A DNA stretch of 64,000 nucleotides, from contig JAHDVF020000875.1 of NCBI GenBank assembly GCA_022606425.2, forward strand, positions 620,001-684,000. The letters run 5' to 3'. Below are positions 21,001-28,283 of the stretch, piece by piece; positions within the stretch are counted from its first letter, which is position 1; every line of letters begins with the position of its first letter. The notes beneath the pieces were generated by a model, which worked only from the letters and a program-made list of their open reading frames with translations, was not told where the DNA came from and ran no database searches. The stretch comes from Lepidostoma basale. Its lineage: Eukaryota > Arthropoda > Insecta > Trichoptera > Lepidostomatidae. Position numbers and translations under genes: made by a program.

Positions 21001-21873
21001 ATTCAAATATATTTTTTATTTGCTAATTTGTAAAAGACCGACATTCTTTCTGAAATGGTTATTGCAATATATTTTTTAAGTTGTACCATTGATTCTCTGG
21101 TAAATTCGACAATGCATTTTATTATTCTTCAATACTAATCATCGCATATACAGCATTGCTTTGAAGTTCTGCACTCCGAAGCATGAGGCACACATTACAC
21201 ACGTGATGACATCCAGACACATCATCCACATTCAAATATTAATTTAATTAATTTAACTTTCTGTATCGAAACTATCTAATAATTATTTACCAGTTATGTT
21301 TGTTGATATAATTGATTATTTTTGCACCAAAAGAAATTCTCCAGGTGTCAGTTTATTTAACCAATTTTTTTGAAGGTAGAAATCAACATAATTTTATTAA
21401 AATATCTAGAAACGCATTAAAACACTTAAATATTTTTGAGAAATCCAATCTTTCAAATGATATCTTACTAATTTGATTCAATTAGCGTTGCAGAGTATTT
21501 TTTTTATGTAAAATAAAAATAATTTATTTTTCAAACAGAAATTATGATATTGCCGACCATGACAATCTCTAAAAATATAAGTTAATTTGGATGTCATCAC
21601 CGATCAATATTACCGCTATAATTAATTTTTATTATTTTTCAACCATCAACTTCTCAGGAGGCTGTAATCAACGAACTGAAAACCAAGTCGCAGCTGGTGA
21701 GTGAGAAGAAGTTACTGCAACAGGATGAGGTGTACAACGGAGCTCTCGAGGACATCCTGTTGGGGCTGAGGAGCGAGCCGTACCGCCGGGCGGACGCCGT
21801 CCGCAGGTCACACCGCAGGAGGATCAACTCTCACCGCCTCTCCAAAGGTTTAGATGAATTGGATGTATTTTAA
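2851..21873 (+). CDS. Frl: Formin-like protein, FRL/FMNL family (3' part of gene, 12 exons)
   Basis: This is a formin that nucleates and elongates unbranched actin filaments downstream of Rho-family GTPases. Coding exons are 2851-3077, 4234-4482, 5811-5954, 7324-7440, 8251-8379, 9284-9395, 10422-10708, 11213-11429, 12565-13137, 13808-14091, 15409-15519 and 21658-21873. All joins use GT-AG and stay in frame, giving 887 residues in this window. Domains in order are the FH3/armadillo region (about 60-245), a coiled coil (about 230-325), a proline-rich FH1 (about 342-393), FH2 (about 398-800) and a DAD-like tail with the FRL signature [11 protein letters not shown] (about residue 855). The motifs [18 protein letters not shown] and [10 protein letters not shown] identify the FRL/FMNL branch rather than Dia or DAAM. 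FMNL proteins are usually about 1,000-1,180 aa, so roughly 150-300 N-terminal residues (GTPase-binding domain) lie upstream. No frameshift or internal stop was seen. Confidence 0.95.
3230..3365. repeat. Partial MITE M2-related repeat with internal duplication
   Basis: Two direct copies of gataaactt..aggtgt..acactggaatt..cataat..aacaatt occur at about 3230-3275 and 3288-3335. Single copies recur near 16890-16925, 17140-17170, 33860-33890 and 42950-42985. Confidence 0.5.
3439..3641. repeat. Near-perfect palindrome, 93-bp arms
   Basis: Arms 3439-3531 and 3549-3641 are complementary except for one G.T position (3515/3565). They flank a 17-nt spacer. The inner arms are GC-rich (gaaaccggtcgctgtc) and the outer arms AT-rich. 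The left flank (3404-3450) is also present at about 32270-32320 without the palindrome, so this is an inserted element. It lies in the Frl intron between the first two exons of the window. Confidence 0.9.
3670..3815. repeat. MITE family M2 (copy)
   Basis: Inverted arms read ccacttttgagtttattt, then caacatgtttcgaaggtttt, and the complement on the right (ccttcgaaac, cgagaaaaa). Related copies lie at 42935-43150, 43185-43300 and 53250-53450. No coding capacity. Confidence 0.6.
4234..4482 (+). CDS. Frl: Frl exon: armadillo/FH3 core
   Basis: The exon is 83 codons, phase 0 at both ends, with acceptor tattttcag and donor gtcagt. It encodes [29 protein letters not shown] and a helix rich in His and Asp. 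The LRTKAL.LELLAA.CLV segment is the most conserved part of the FMNL inhibitory (DID) domain, which binds the C-terminal DAD to keep the protein closed. Confidence 0.95.
4660..4780 (-). repeat. Repeat starting with (TTC)n
   Basis: The sequence starts tcttcttcttcttctcgatg and continues with about 100 bp of coding-like DNA. The reverse strand reads [19 protein letters not shown], and the (AGA)n end resembles a LINE 3' tail. Its class is uncertain. Confidence 0.35.
4805..5115 (+). mobile_element. LINE family A 3' fragment
   Basis: An open frame encodes [40 protein letters not shown] and [20 protein letters not shown], ending SAYPCGETA and a stop at 5086-5088. It is followed almost at once by a (GTTT)n tail. 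A coding sequence that runs to within a few bases of a short tandem tail is typical of RTE-clade LINEs. Confidence 0.8.
5120..5330. repeat. Interspersed repeat with (TTC)n head
   Basis: It begins with a T/C-rich microsatellite, then a moderately GC-rich body (gttgactcccagctatccct). Similar starts occur at 14100-14265 (gtcgactcccggctgtc) and 47883-47995 (ggattgccggctgtcc). There is no frame long enough to classify it. Confidence 0.45.
5811..5954 (+). CDS. Frl: Frl exon: end of FH3/DID
   Basis: The exon is 48 codons, phase 0, with acceptor gttctcacag and donor gtacct. It encodes [19 protein letters not shown], which is almost invariant among FMNL proteins and is the main reason for assigning the FRL subfamily. 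Confidence 0.95.
6130..6600 (+). mobile_element. Jockey-like reverse transcriptase fragment
   Basis: A plus-strand frame gives [30 protein letters not shown] and [10 protein letters not shown]. These are RT motifs 3, 4 and 5 (the YADD box appears as FADD) of Jockey/CR1-type non-LTR elements. Both ends are truncated, and the frame between motifs is interrupted. Confidence 0.8.
6700..7125 (+). mobile_element. LINE family B 3' insertion with 11-bp target duplication
   Basis: The open frame encodes [40 protein letters not shown], a [10 protein letters not shown] block and VIANVGGT, then stops before a (GAA)n tail. The 11 bases gaaacataaca flank the insertion exactly at 6689-6699 and 7126-7136, so this is a 5'-truncated, target-primed insertion. 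It sits in the Frl intron before the exon at 7324. The frame is still intact, which suggests it is young. Confidence 0.88.
7324..7440 (+). CDS. Frl: Frl exon: dimerisation helix after DID
   Basis: The exon is 39 codons, phase 0, with donor gtaaga. It encodes [20 protein letters not shown] followed by an acidic helix ending ELEDELGH. The AYLDN.FDV..L.ED motif follows the DID in FMNL proteins. The exon starts three bases after a weakly pyrimidine-rich acceptor (gttcag). Confidence 0.92.
7580..7715 (-). mobile_element. LINE family C 3' fragment (antisense)
   Basis: The reverse strand encodes [20 protein letters not shown] and then, after a frameshift, a [13 protein letters not shown] end. The plus strand contains ctgctggacataggcctccc, a sequence I recognise as a widespread insect LINE repeat, especially in Lepidoptera. 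Related fragments are at 20770-20960 and 62785-63418. Confidence 0.75.
8251..8379 (+). CDS. Frl: Frl exon: coiled coil
   Basis: The exon is 43 codons, phase 0, with acceptor tctattccag and donor gtaatg. It is Glu/Arg/Leu-rich with heptad-like spacing ([20 protein letters not shown]), as expected for the coiled coil between DID and FH1. Only the helical character is conserved. Confidence 0.88.
8510..8756 (-). mobile_element. LINE ORF C-terminus, CR1/L2-like (antisense)
   Basis: The reverse strand reads without interruption as [20 protein letters not shown], then [20 protein letters not shown] and [11 protein letters not shown] before a stop. The motif RAF..AGP..WN.LP is the C-terminal signature of CR1/L2/Rex-type non-LTR ORFs. 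It is followed by a short (GAT)n near 8490-8505. Confidence 0.75.
8856..9110 (+). repeat. About 250-bp interspersed repeat R250 (copy 1)
   Basis: It is nearly identical, in inverted orientation, to 20361-20622. Shared blocks include ctgacaaatttttggaagtt, ccagcgccatctatgaagat and gacctgtcattggttgggtt. Shorter pieces lie at 16958-17037 and 49572-49672. No terminal repeats or coding frame were seen. Confidence 0.75.
9284..9395 (+). CDS. Frl: Frl exon: coiled-coil end
   Basis: The exon is 37 codons plus one base, with acceptor atcatttcag and donor gtgagt. It encodes [20 protein letters not shown] and then a Ser/Pro-rich linker. The single leftover base A joins TG of the next exon to make an internal Met codon, and the frame continues. 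Confidence 0.88.
10180..10310. repeat. Fold-back MITE family M1 (copy 2)
   Basis: The left arm reads gtgacgtgtttcgcccttct, with only part of the right arm remaining (ttaataatgcctaag). It lies just upstream of the Frl FH1 exon. Confidence 0.6.
10422..10708 (+). CDS. Frl: Frl exon: FH1 polyproline and start of FH2
   Basis: The exon has acceptor actttccag and donor gtcagt. Residues 326-421 contain five or more runs of 4-5 prolines (window positions about 10470-10610), which are profilin-actin and SH3/WW binding tracts typical of FH1. They are followed by [16 protein letters not shown], the conserved start of FH2 (the lasso region with its Trp). The antisense frames in this exon are low-complexity shadows. 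Confidence 0.95.
10760..11090 (-). mobile_element. LINE family A 3' fragment (antisense)
   Basis: It starts with an aactaactaactaacc tail (the complement of TTAG repeats) and ccatcatgctatttctccgg, then runs back through the ACMTRCMNV and [18 protein letters not shown] blocks. It is decayed, with no intact frame, and lies between two Frl FH2 exons. Confidence 0.7.
11213..11429 (+). CDS. Frl: Frl exon: FH2 lasso/linker
   Basis: The exon has acceptor gtgtttcag and donor gtatgc, and ends in phase 1. It encodes [20 protein letters not shown], a variable loop, and then [12 protein letters not shown]. The pattern (G.IF.EL.D......D...FEE.F and .LLE..R.RNI) is that of the FMNL FH2 lasso-linker-knob transition. 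Confidence 0.93.
11470..12540. other. Frl intron segment without recognised elements
   Basis: About 1 kb between the exons at 11213 and 12565. 11480-11780 is less AT-rich than its surroundings and may be an unclassified repeat. 11990-12060 has two gagatatctcgg boxes separated by a GC-rich stretch. Short ORFs on either strand match nothing I know. Confidence 0.4.
12565..13137 (+). CDS. Frl: Frl exon: FH2 knob, coiled coil and post
   Basis: At 573 bp this is the largest coding exon, with acceptor ttttcatag and donor gtaatt. Residues 494-684 contain [20 protein letters not shown], then [20 protein letters not shown] and [19 protein letters not shown]. These are the actin-binding and dimerisation core of FH2, including the family hallmark GN.(L/M)N at about residues 620-624. 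Confidence 0.96.
13189..13505 (+). mobile_element. Tc1/pogo-like MITE, one end only
   Basis: It starts TA-CAGTGAAACCC and shares its body with the complete copy at 60449-60842, including ttgacaatgagtcggcgcat and ccaattgcgt. The far terminus is missing. It begins 51 bases after the Frl exon that ends at 13137. Confidence 0.7.
13808..14091 (+). CDS. Frl: Frl exon: FH2 C-terminal helices
   Basis: The exon has acceptor gtttacgcag and donor gtatgg. It encodes [20 protein letters not shown], an Arg/Ala/Gly-rich loop, and then [15 protein letters not shown] and [13 protein letters not shown]. The AQEAF...VEYFGE segment is diagnostic of the end of the FMNL FH2 domain. A repeat starts only a few bases after the donor. 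Confidence 0.94.
14100..14265. repeat. (TTC)n-headed repeat at an Frl splice donor
   Basis: It starts ttcttcttcttcttag about eight bases downstream of the exon end at 14091 and continues ggtcgactcccggctgtcga. It is related to 5120-5330 and 47883-47995. Confidence 0.5.
14382..14575 (-). mobile_element. LINE family A fragment (antisense)
   Basis: The complement of the family A terminal coding block is recognisable in cacgtggccgacattcaata (the reverse of the NILNVGHV-coding region, also at 970-1000 and 41318-41340). The Jockey-like element below begins where it stops. Confidence 0.65.
14576..15241 (+). mobile_element. Jockey-like LINE 3' end
   Basis: The open frame encodes [52 protein letters not shown] and [10 protein letters not shown], with a stop at about 14960. 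The L..RR..ND...L.K......PAYRTNY..S...R.CD.YN layout is the C-terminus of Jockey/R1-group ORF2 in insects. About 260 bp of AT-rich 3'UTR follow, ending at AATAAA and a long T run. Confidence 0.72.
15409..15519 (+). CDS. Frl: Frl exon: charged helix after FH2
   Basis: The exon is 37 codons, phase 0, with acceptor attttaag and donor gtcagt. It encodes [16 protein letters not shown] and then a Lys/Gln-rich stretch (AKVTQKKQQ). This matches the basic helix that follows FH2 in FMNL proteins. The next intron is 6.1 kb. Confidence 0.88.
16958..17037 (-). repeat. R250 repeat fragment
   Basis: It shares acatcttcgtctctattgag and the caccattctgttcc block with 20560-20622 and 49600-49672. Only the end of the repeat remains. 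Confidence 0.55.
17672..18328. mobile_element. hAT-type non-autonomous element (657 bp)
   Basis: Termini CAGTGGTCAGTAAACTC (17672) and GAGTTTGTCGACCACTG (ending 18328) form about 17-bp imperfect inverted repeats. Flanking octamers ATCTATGC and GTCTATGA agree at 6 of 8 positions, consistent with an old 8-bp hAT duplication. There is no transposase frame. A 75-bp LINE family A tip lies inside at 18183-18258. Confidence 0.65.
18183..18258 (+). mobile_element. LINE family A 3' tip
   Basis: The sequence gtccattctttctgcctacc, then gggagacggcgtgatgg and (TTAG)3, is the last about 75 bp of family A. It is nested in the hAT element at 17672-18328. Confidence 0.6.
18838..19095 (-). mobile_element. LINE family B fragment (antisense)
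   Basis: The reverse strand encodes [40 protein letters not shown] and, after an internal deletion, the family B end (PPNVGDH on the plus strand corresponds to the terminal IANVGG block). The (TTC)-rich tail is at the left (ttctttttctttc). It matches 6700-7125. Confidence 0.78.
19357..19605 (+). mobile_element. tRNA-derived SINE (copy 1)
   Basis: The head carries pol III promoter boxes: an A box around tggccgagtgg (19369) and a B box ggttcgattcc (about 19411). A tRNA-like T arm and partial acceptor pairing (ACCTTCG with CGAGGGC) are present. The body reads tcacactgtctttggtctgg and continues to an (AAT)n-like tail. Related copies are at 46790-47095 and 47108-47225, with body-only copies at 29045, 35940 and 63835. 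Repetition and decay argue against a functional tRNA. Confidence 0.75.
20055..20160 (+). mobile_element. LINE family A 3' remnant
   Basis: The sequence aaatcgacgagcatgcatgt followed by aatgtagaggaagctaaaga corresponds to the [16 protein letters not shown] coding block. The terminal tail is lost. Confidence 0.6.
20184..20354. mobile_element. MITE with about 33-bp inverted repeats
   Basis: Ends tttgggatcttgggtatat and the right-hand complement (atatacctaagatcccaaa) pair over about 33 bp with four or five mismatches. The central 100 bp is unrelated to other repeats here. Target duplication is not clear. It abuts the R250 copy that starts at 20361. Confidence 0.65.
20361..20622 (-). repeat. R250 repeat (copy 2, inverted)
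   Basis: This is the inverted counterpart of 8856-9110, with long blocks of identity over about 250 bp. The two copies lie 11.5 kb apart in the same gene, in opposite orientation. Confidence 0.75.
20770..20960 (+). mobile_element. LINE family C 3' fragment
   Basis: Broken frames give [11 protein letters not shown] and a terminal [15 protein letters not shown] end (the DNA reads ggaggcctatgtcaaacact). It is related to 7580-7715 and to the end of 62785-63418. Confidence 0.6.
21658..21873 (+). CDS. Frl: Frl terminal exon: DAD and stop
   Basis: The exon has acceptor aacttctcag, encodes 71 residues and ends TAA at 21871-21873. It contains [20 protein letters not shown] and then VRRSHRRR, the diaphanous autoregulatory domain with its basic patch. 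The last residues (KGLDELDVF) are not conserved in families I know. An AAAG/GTTTAG junction at 21844-21852 could act as an alternative donor, so a second C-terminus is possible but unsupported. Confidence 0.93.
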   Translation, partial: EAVINELKTKSQLVSEKKLLQQDEVYNGALEDILLGLRSEPYRRADAVRRSHRRRINSHRLSKGLDELDVF

Positions 21874-22779
21874 TTTAACACATCCTTGAGCTTCGAGGCA
21901 ATTACAATACATGACATGGTATTGCCGTATTTTATGATTGAGAGAGATTCTGTTGAACATTCTATGGCTATTTTAAATATTTTTTTATTGACGCAATTAT
22001 TTTTACGTAGACTCTGATGTCGAGCTGGAGTTAAGATTATGTGATGCAATTTCTGTAGCATTTAATAAAAATGCACATTCTGAAATGTGCATTGTCCATT
22101 TCATTTCTTAAATTTAGTAAGGAGTTGATAAATGACAAACAAATAATATATATTAATCTTTGCGAGGAATTGCTATTTCAGAAGTTTTACTCTTTATTAA
22201 GCTTCTAGCAAATCGGCATTTGATATGTTAGTAGTAAAACTATAAAAAATAATTGGACTTTAGACATTATCGTGTAATAATAGACATTATCGTGTAAATC
22301 TAAAGTTGTCATACTATAAATATAGTCATAGAAAATGACACGGAAACACTCTGGCATAAACATTGGATATGATTCCAATTGTAGTTCCATTTTTAATTTA
22401 AAACAAATGCCAGTTTTTATATCTGAGAAAGTTTGATTTAGGAAATTTATCTCTCTACATTGTGTATGTCTCGTAGTTAAGAAATTTGTGTTATTTTGTT
22501 ACAATTTTAATGTGTAGTAAGTTATTGACAATTATCTGATGCTTGACAAACAAGGTGATCCTTATTTAAGAATATTAAGAGTTTAGTCCTAAGGTTAGTT
22601 TTATACACAGTAGTCTCTATAATCCGATAATTTGTAATTCACACATGGTACAATTGCAAGGAAATAGTTAATAGCACTAGTGATCATTTAAATATTGTAA
22701 CTACGGTCTGAAGAGGTTTTTAGAGAACCTTTGTTATTATACTTTTTTAAAGTTGTATTTATTTTATATTAATACTAGC

Positions 22780-23070
22780 TGACCCGGCAACGCTTCGCTA
22801 TTGCCATATTCGAGTAAATAAATAAACCCAATATATATTAAACAAATACAATTGATGTTCAATATCAATTAGTTTATTGGATTAAATGACATGTGTATGA
22901 GTGCAATAATGTGGGTATAATAATTCAGTTTTTAAGCTCGAATCGTAAAAAAGTATTACCAGAACAACTGTCATAGTACAATTAATAAGTATTGAATATT
23001 TCATCCCGTTCTGAAAAGTATTTACAGAGATAACTTAGCACACAATAACACACATTTGCGTTTATTTATA
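22780..23070 (+). repeat. 'actagctgacccgg' interspersed element
   Basis: It begins actagctgacccggcaacgc followed by ttcgctattgcc and ends in tttatttatatagatt. This head and tail pair marks an abundant insect repeat that I recognise only by sight. I cannot assign its class. No coding sequence. Confidence 0.45.
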
Positions 23071-23822
23071 TAGATTGTATTATTCCAATACCCAATATGT
23101 GAATATATTGTATACCGGATTAAAGAGACTACTTTAAAATGTATGTGAATACGTGAACAGTGGTCCTTTATATTGAAATGTATCGCACAAGTTTTTGAAT
23201 AAATTTTGCTACCTTGTATTAATATTTGCGAATATTAGAAGTATGTATACTGAAGCATAATGAGGGAATTGCAATACAGCGGCAGATTGTATTATCTGCC
23301 GCAACATTTTGGACTGACTCTAGTGATTTATGTTACATTAAATGTTGCATGTATGCACAACTCTTTATGTAAGTTTTATGTCCTTGTGTATATTAGTAAT
23401 AAATTTTACTCCAATATATTAGAATCTTTATAACATTTTAAGGCATTTAACAATTTTTGGATATATTTACATTTAGCGAAATTTTAAATATGTATGTACC
23501 AAGCTTTTTTTATTTTATACAAATTTTACAATTGTACTAAAGTGACATTTTTATTTTTCATATTATAGGATCTTATGGAGATCTTGTACTGTTAGTTATT
23601 GTATTGAAAGATTGTATTTTGGCATAATGGTTTACTTGTAAGAAGTTGTGTGATATTTACCCTCTTCTGTGTTAGTGGGTTGTCCGATATATGTATAGCT
23701 GTACCATTTAATTACAAATATGCTTACAAATTTTTATTTTCGCTAAAATCTTTAAACGTAAATGGCGAAATATTTCGCAAACCTGTTTAAAAATGTAAGA
23801 AGTTTGGAAAATTATGGATTAA

Positions 23823-24136
23823 CCGCCCTATCTCCTGGTAACTTTCCGAGAAACATTCTAAAAAAATCACGTTTTTTATTAATTAAATATTCATTTTATT
23901 TTTTTAAATTACGAAACGTCAAAAATTCGACCGCACACTTCGCATGCCCATTGTAAAACTATCATACTTGTGAAGACTTGTACTCAAGTGCTGTTGGCAC
24001 ACGCGCATATCCCTAACAGCTTGTACATTTTAGGTACATTACTTTTTTTCAAGCGCGTACGTGATACGGGATAGCGCAGAATGATAGTCGAAGTTTGCAC
24101 ATCACGTACGTATATGAACGTACATGCATAGGGCGG
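23823..24136 (+). mobile_element. piggyBac-type MITE PB1 (copy 1, 314 bp)
   Basis: It is flanked by TTAA on both sides (23819-23822 and 24137-24140). Terminal repeats are CCGCCCTA and TAGGGCGG. Internally it contains aaattacgaaacgtcaaa and cgtacgtgatacgggatagc, shared with 48093-48388 and 62277-62589. TTAA duplication is the hallmark of piggyBac transposition. No transposase. Confidence 0.85.
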
Positions 24137-24544
24137 TTAAACGCTTTCTTATTTGTGGTCCAGCTATAGTACAGAATTGTGAAGAAAGAATCGAGTGTCT
24201 TATGTCCTGCAGACATCTGGAATCAGGGTACGCGTATCGTGTAAGTGTATAGCACACATTGGATGACAGGCTGACAACACGGAGAATTTTATCCGTACAT
24301 TTTTTAAACTTTTTCTGATTCAATGTTGGATCTAATAATGTATGCAATCATAATATAAATTATTTTATTAATGAATCTTGTAATATTAAGATTTTATTCT
24401 AATCATTATTGTAACAATATGCATACATTATCGCAGTCTTTTCTTGTATCTTAGGTTTAACTGTGTCTCGTAAATTAACCCACTCTGAAGATTGCATTTA
24501 AATTAGACATTTTTAATATCTGGTGAAATCACATTACAAAGTAT

Positions 24545-24755
24545 CTTACTTATTGTTTCTTGAACTATTATGTAAAACTCCATATTAAATAATTATTACA
24601 AATGAAAATGTCTGTTTTCTAGAAGTTTTATTATATTTTATGGAAATGACTTGTTTTGCCTTGCTAAGGCGTGTTATCAAATGGAATCTGTACATTTGAT
24701 AATGTAATTTCTAGAAAACAGATATTTTCATTTGTACTAATTATTACACAGAAAA
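24545..24755. repeat. Fold-back MITE family M1 (copy 3)
   Basis: The outer arms caaatgaaaatgtctgtttt and gaaaacagatattttcattt pair, with inner arms around ttatcaaatg..catttgataa. The flank tattgtttcttgaac also occurs at 2608 and 32480. Confidence 0.65.
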
Positions 24756-26380
24756 ACCCAAGAGCTACAAATAATATGAATCAATGATTTTACAATAATA
24801 TATTTTTTTTAAATTTGTATTTTTTTAATTTATCCATGGCTTAGAAGATCTGATTTTAAATTTATTTATTTTTAATCTTTGTGTATTACTGCTTTTTAAT
24901 AAGCAAGAGACTCTCTTTTTGTATAAAGTAAAGAAATATGATATAAGCTTTTGATGCAACAACTACGTTGAATTATTTGAATAATCAAATTATAAACATT
25001 ATTAACAAATAACGTCTCGGGAAAAATATTGGAGAAAAGATATCTGTGCAAAGAAACAAATTAATAAATATGATGAGGCTTTATTATGTACTGGAATCTA
25101 TACTTTGAATAATTGTAAAGTGTCAAAGAATTCCACGATGATAGCTTGGATATGGATATCTTGATGGTACAGTTACCACGGCACAGCGATAGATCTTTCT
25201 TCCAGAGAGTTAAAGGTTACGAGTGGAAACTTCTGAAAAATCTGATTTTCAATATTTTTTTCGGTAATATTATTCCTCGATACTATTAAAATAGGTTTAT
25301 TTTATTTTATAATAGTCTCAAGGGACACTTTATTTATTTACCATTTTAGTTATTTTACTTTAAATGCATGCAAATTTTATTCTTATTTTTATATTATAAA
25401 TTTAGTATGCAGGATTATTATATTTTATAATTTGAATATATGTGATCTATTTGTATAATTATAATAATAATTCACACGCGTATTGATACATTAATCAAAT
25501 AGATAGCGTATATTGTAATTGACAATTTTATTTGACATCACTTTGTGAGTTTAACGTTTAGTATAATTATATTTAAAGTACGCACAATCAAACATCAATT
25601 ATAATATTTGATGTTAATATATTAGGTTAATGAACTAACTAGTAATATACATTTAGCTTGCTAGGACCGTCACATATTATTGCCCTGTTTATGGACACAT
25701 TCTATAGTTTTATCTTGTACATAATGGAATACATATTATACATAATAGGTACATTTCGTGTACTCTTCCATGACGTCTTGTTTTTTGCATCTTCAATTGT
25801 AGTTTAGATGTAAATATTCACCAAATATTTAGCTTGTAGTAATTATACAATCTTGTTATATCTTTTAATACAAGTTTACCATTACCCACAAGCCATATCT
25901 ATGTAATTATATCATGCGGCGTGTTGAAACAACAATAAAGTATTGAAAAATAATGATCTATACAAGAGATTCCTCAGCTGCAGAAATCTCTCGCTTTCCT
26001 CTTGCATTTTCTTTTGAATTCAAGAGGAACGAATTGATTAATATTGTCAAAACACGCCATATATACTGAAACACGCTTCCTAATATTATACATTTATACA
26101 AGTCATACACGTAACATATTATTGTTCTATAAATTGAGAATAACAAAGCAATCCTTTTTTATGTACATCGTACTCGGATAATATTTGAACTCCGTTGATT
26201 AAAACACAGATTAAATGTTTCACGAGAATGTGTGACATTAAAATAATATATATGCTAAATTATCAGTTTGGAATGGTTTTATTAAAATATTTTTTCTGTT
26301 ATTTTTTCCACAAATAATTTATTACAGTAAAGATTTAATAAAGAACTGGGTGAGGTAATTTATTTTTCAATCATCTAAGG

Positions 26381-26664
26381 CATAGTTTCTTAACCTTTTT
26401 ACACATGCGGCCCACCAAAAAAACAATAAATGTTTTGCGGACCAGCATTGGAATAAAATAATAAATATTTATAAAATATAACTTTTTATTCAAAACAAAT
26501 AATTTTAAATAATAAAAACACGTTACGCTGATAAAATATTTTTTAAATTGATTAAAGTAGACGGATATAAAAAACAAATTCACAAATTGCTAACTATTTA
26601 AGAATTGTAGAAATTTTTACAAACCATACAAAAATCTTCGGGGATTACTGATTAAGAAACTATG
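26381..26664. mobile_element. hAT-type MITE hAT-A (284 bp)
   Basis: Termini CATAGTTTCTTAACC and the complementary TTAAGAAACTATG. Left flank is ATCTAAGG and right flank ATCTAGAG (6 of 8 identical), as expected for an 8-bp hAT target. A truncated relative is at 60886-60953. No coding frame. Confidence 0.75.
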
Positions 26665-26672
26665 ATCTAGAG

Positions 26673-26814
26673 CAGCGGTTCTCAAATACTCGCACCCACG
26701 TAGCATGATTTTCGTTAAATGATTATAATTAAATAATAAATATATAACCCGGTTTTGTTTATTTTTAGGCTGCGTAAAATATTTAGTGTTTCAAAAGGGT
26801 TCCGAGAACCGCTG
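26673..26814. mobile_element. hAT-type MITE hAT-B (142 bp)
   Basis: Inverted termini CAGCGGTTCTCAAA and TCCGAGAACCGCTG. Flanking octamers are ATCTAGAG (26665-26672) and ATCTAGGG (26815-26822), with 7 of 8 identical. The left octamer is also the right flank of hAT-A, so the two elements sit back to back on one target sequence. Confidence 0.8.
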
Positions 26815-28283
26815 ATCTAGGGGACAGATTGGTTGAATCCTGATTCAGGAGGTGAATGTTCCATTTAGCGCTATTTTAACTCACTAAATATTCAATGATT
26901 AGATTATTTATTTTGTGCATTAGCTTTAAACATTCACATTTCAACAGGAACATACGTATTTGATAATAAATAAATATTAATTGTTTATTTTTCTTAAATA
27001 TTTTTAAAAGTGTCCATTCCACCACGAGCACAAATACTGTATACACAAGTAGAATATTGTAAGAAGTAATAAAGACTGGGCGTGTGTTGCGAACACATCT
27101 AATTTTAACAAACTATTCTCAAGGAGACGATGCACTTCCGTGTCAACTTTTTATAATCTACATTTCTGTATTAATCTCCTCGGAGGTGCCTTTTGCTGAG
27201 CCGTCTGCCTCGTGTTTCACAACAAATATTTACAAAATTACTCTATGTAATTGTATTGCAACTTTTGCAAATATGTAAAAACATTTAATTAGTATTCATA
27301 CCTTTTAGTTTCACAGCTTATTGCAATGGTGGTTAGAGCTGCTTTGTTTTATATCGCACAAGTAGACCTTATCGGTGCCACAAATATTGTTTTATAATTT
27401 TTAATGAAATATTTTTGTTAACATTTTTAATTATGCCACTTATACCAAGTTTGTGTTTTCAATATTTCAATTTAGAGGAAGAATCACACAAATTCTATTT
27501 TATTATACGTGTGATATCTTCCCCTTTAAAGAATATTTGTTATTATTCTGTTACCATACAAAACAGTTAAAATTTTCAATAGTTTATTGTGTAATATTAT
27601 ATTATAATATAAAGCATAATACTTATTATATTATCTCGAATATTATGTTCTATTGTAATCTGTATTATCTATGTTAAAGTTCTGTTATCTAGACATGTTA
27701 TATTTTTAATATTACATTTCCACTAATCTGTATACCAAAATAAAATCTTAATTGCTCGTACATTCTATGTAATAGTTTATATAAGTAATTAGTTTTACTA
27801 CGGAATGGAAACTCTTTGCTCACTTTATGTTTTATCTTAAATCAGATATATTTTGCAAATATTTAATGATAAAATCTAAATGTGTCTTTCTAATATAAAA
27901 TCATACATATAAATATATTTTGCATAAATATACAGCAAAAACGGCTGGCAAACTGTTATATTTTTTAATTGCAGTATTACAAACGGATTGCCATAATAAA
28001 AAAATACTTAGTAGCTACCCTACATTGTAGTTTATCCCACAGCCATATTTATTGTTAACCATTGATATTGTATACATCTTTACACAGGAGTTAGCCCACG
28101 TCACTGCCTCGATGCTGTACATTCCAGCAGAAGACATATTTGTCATATTTACAAGTGTATGTGTATATTAATGCAACAGTAAACATATGTACCATCCAAA
28201 CTAACTAGAAATGCTTTGTGAAATATTTTGTACCCTTTTTAAAGAATACAAATAAATTTTAATAAAATGTATAATTTATTTTA

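Larger units (their letters stand above)
15520..21657. other. 6.1-kb last Frl intron
   Basis: It holds many repeats: M2-like pieces (16840-17170), an R250 fragment (16958-17037), a hAT element (17672-18328), LINE fragments (18838-19095, 20055-20160, 20770-20960), a SINE (19357-19605), a TIR MITE (20184-20354) and an R250 copy (20361-20622). 15520-16830 and 20960-21640 are AT-rich with nothing recognised. Confidence 0.7.
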
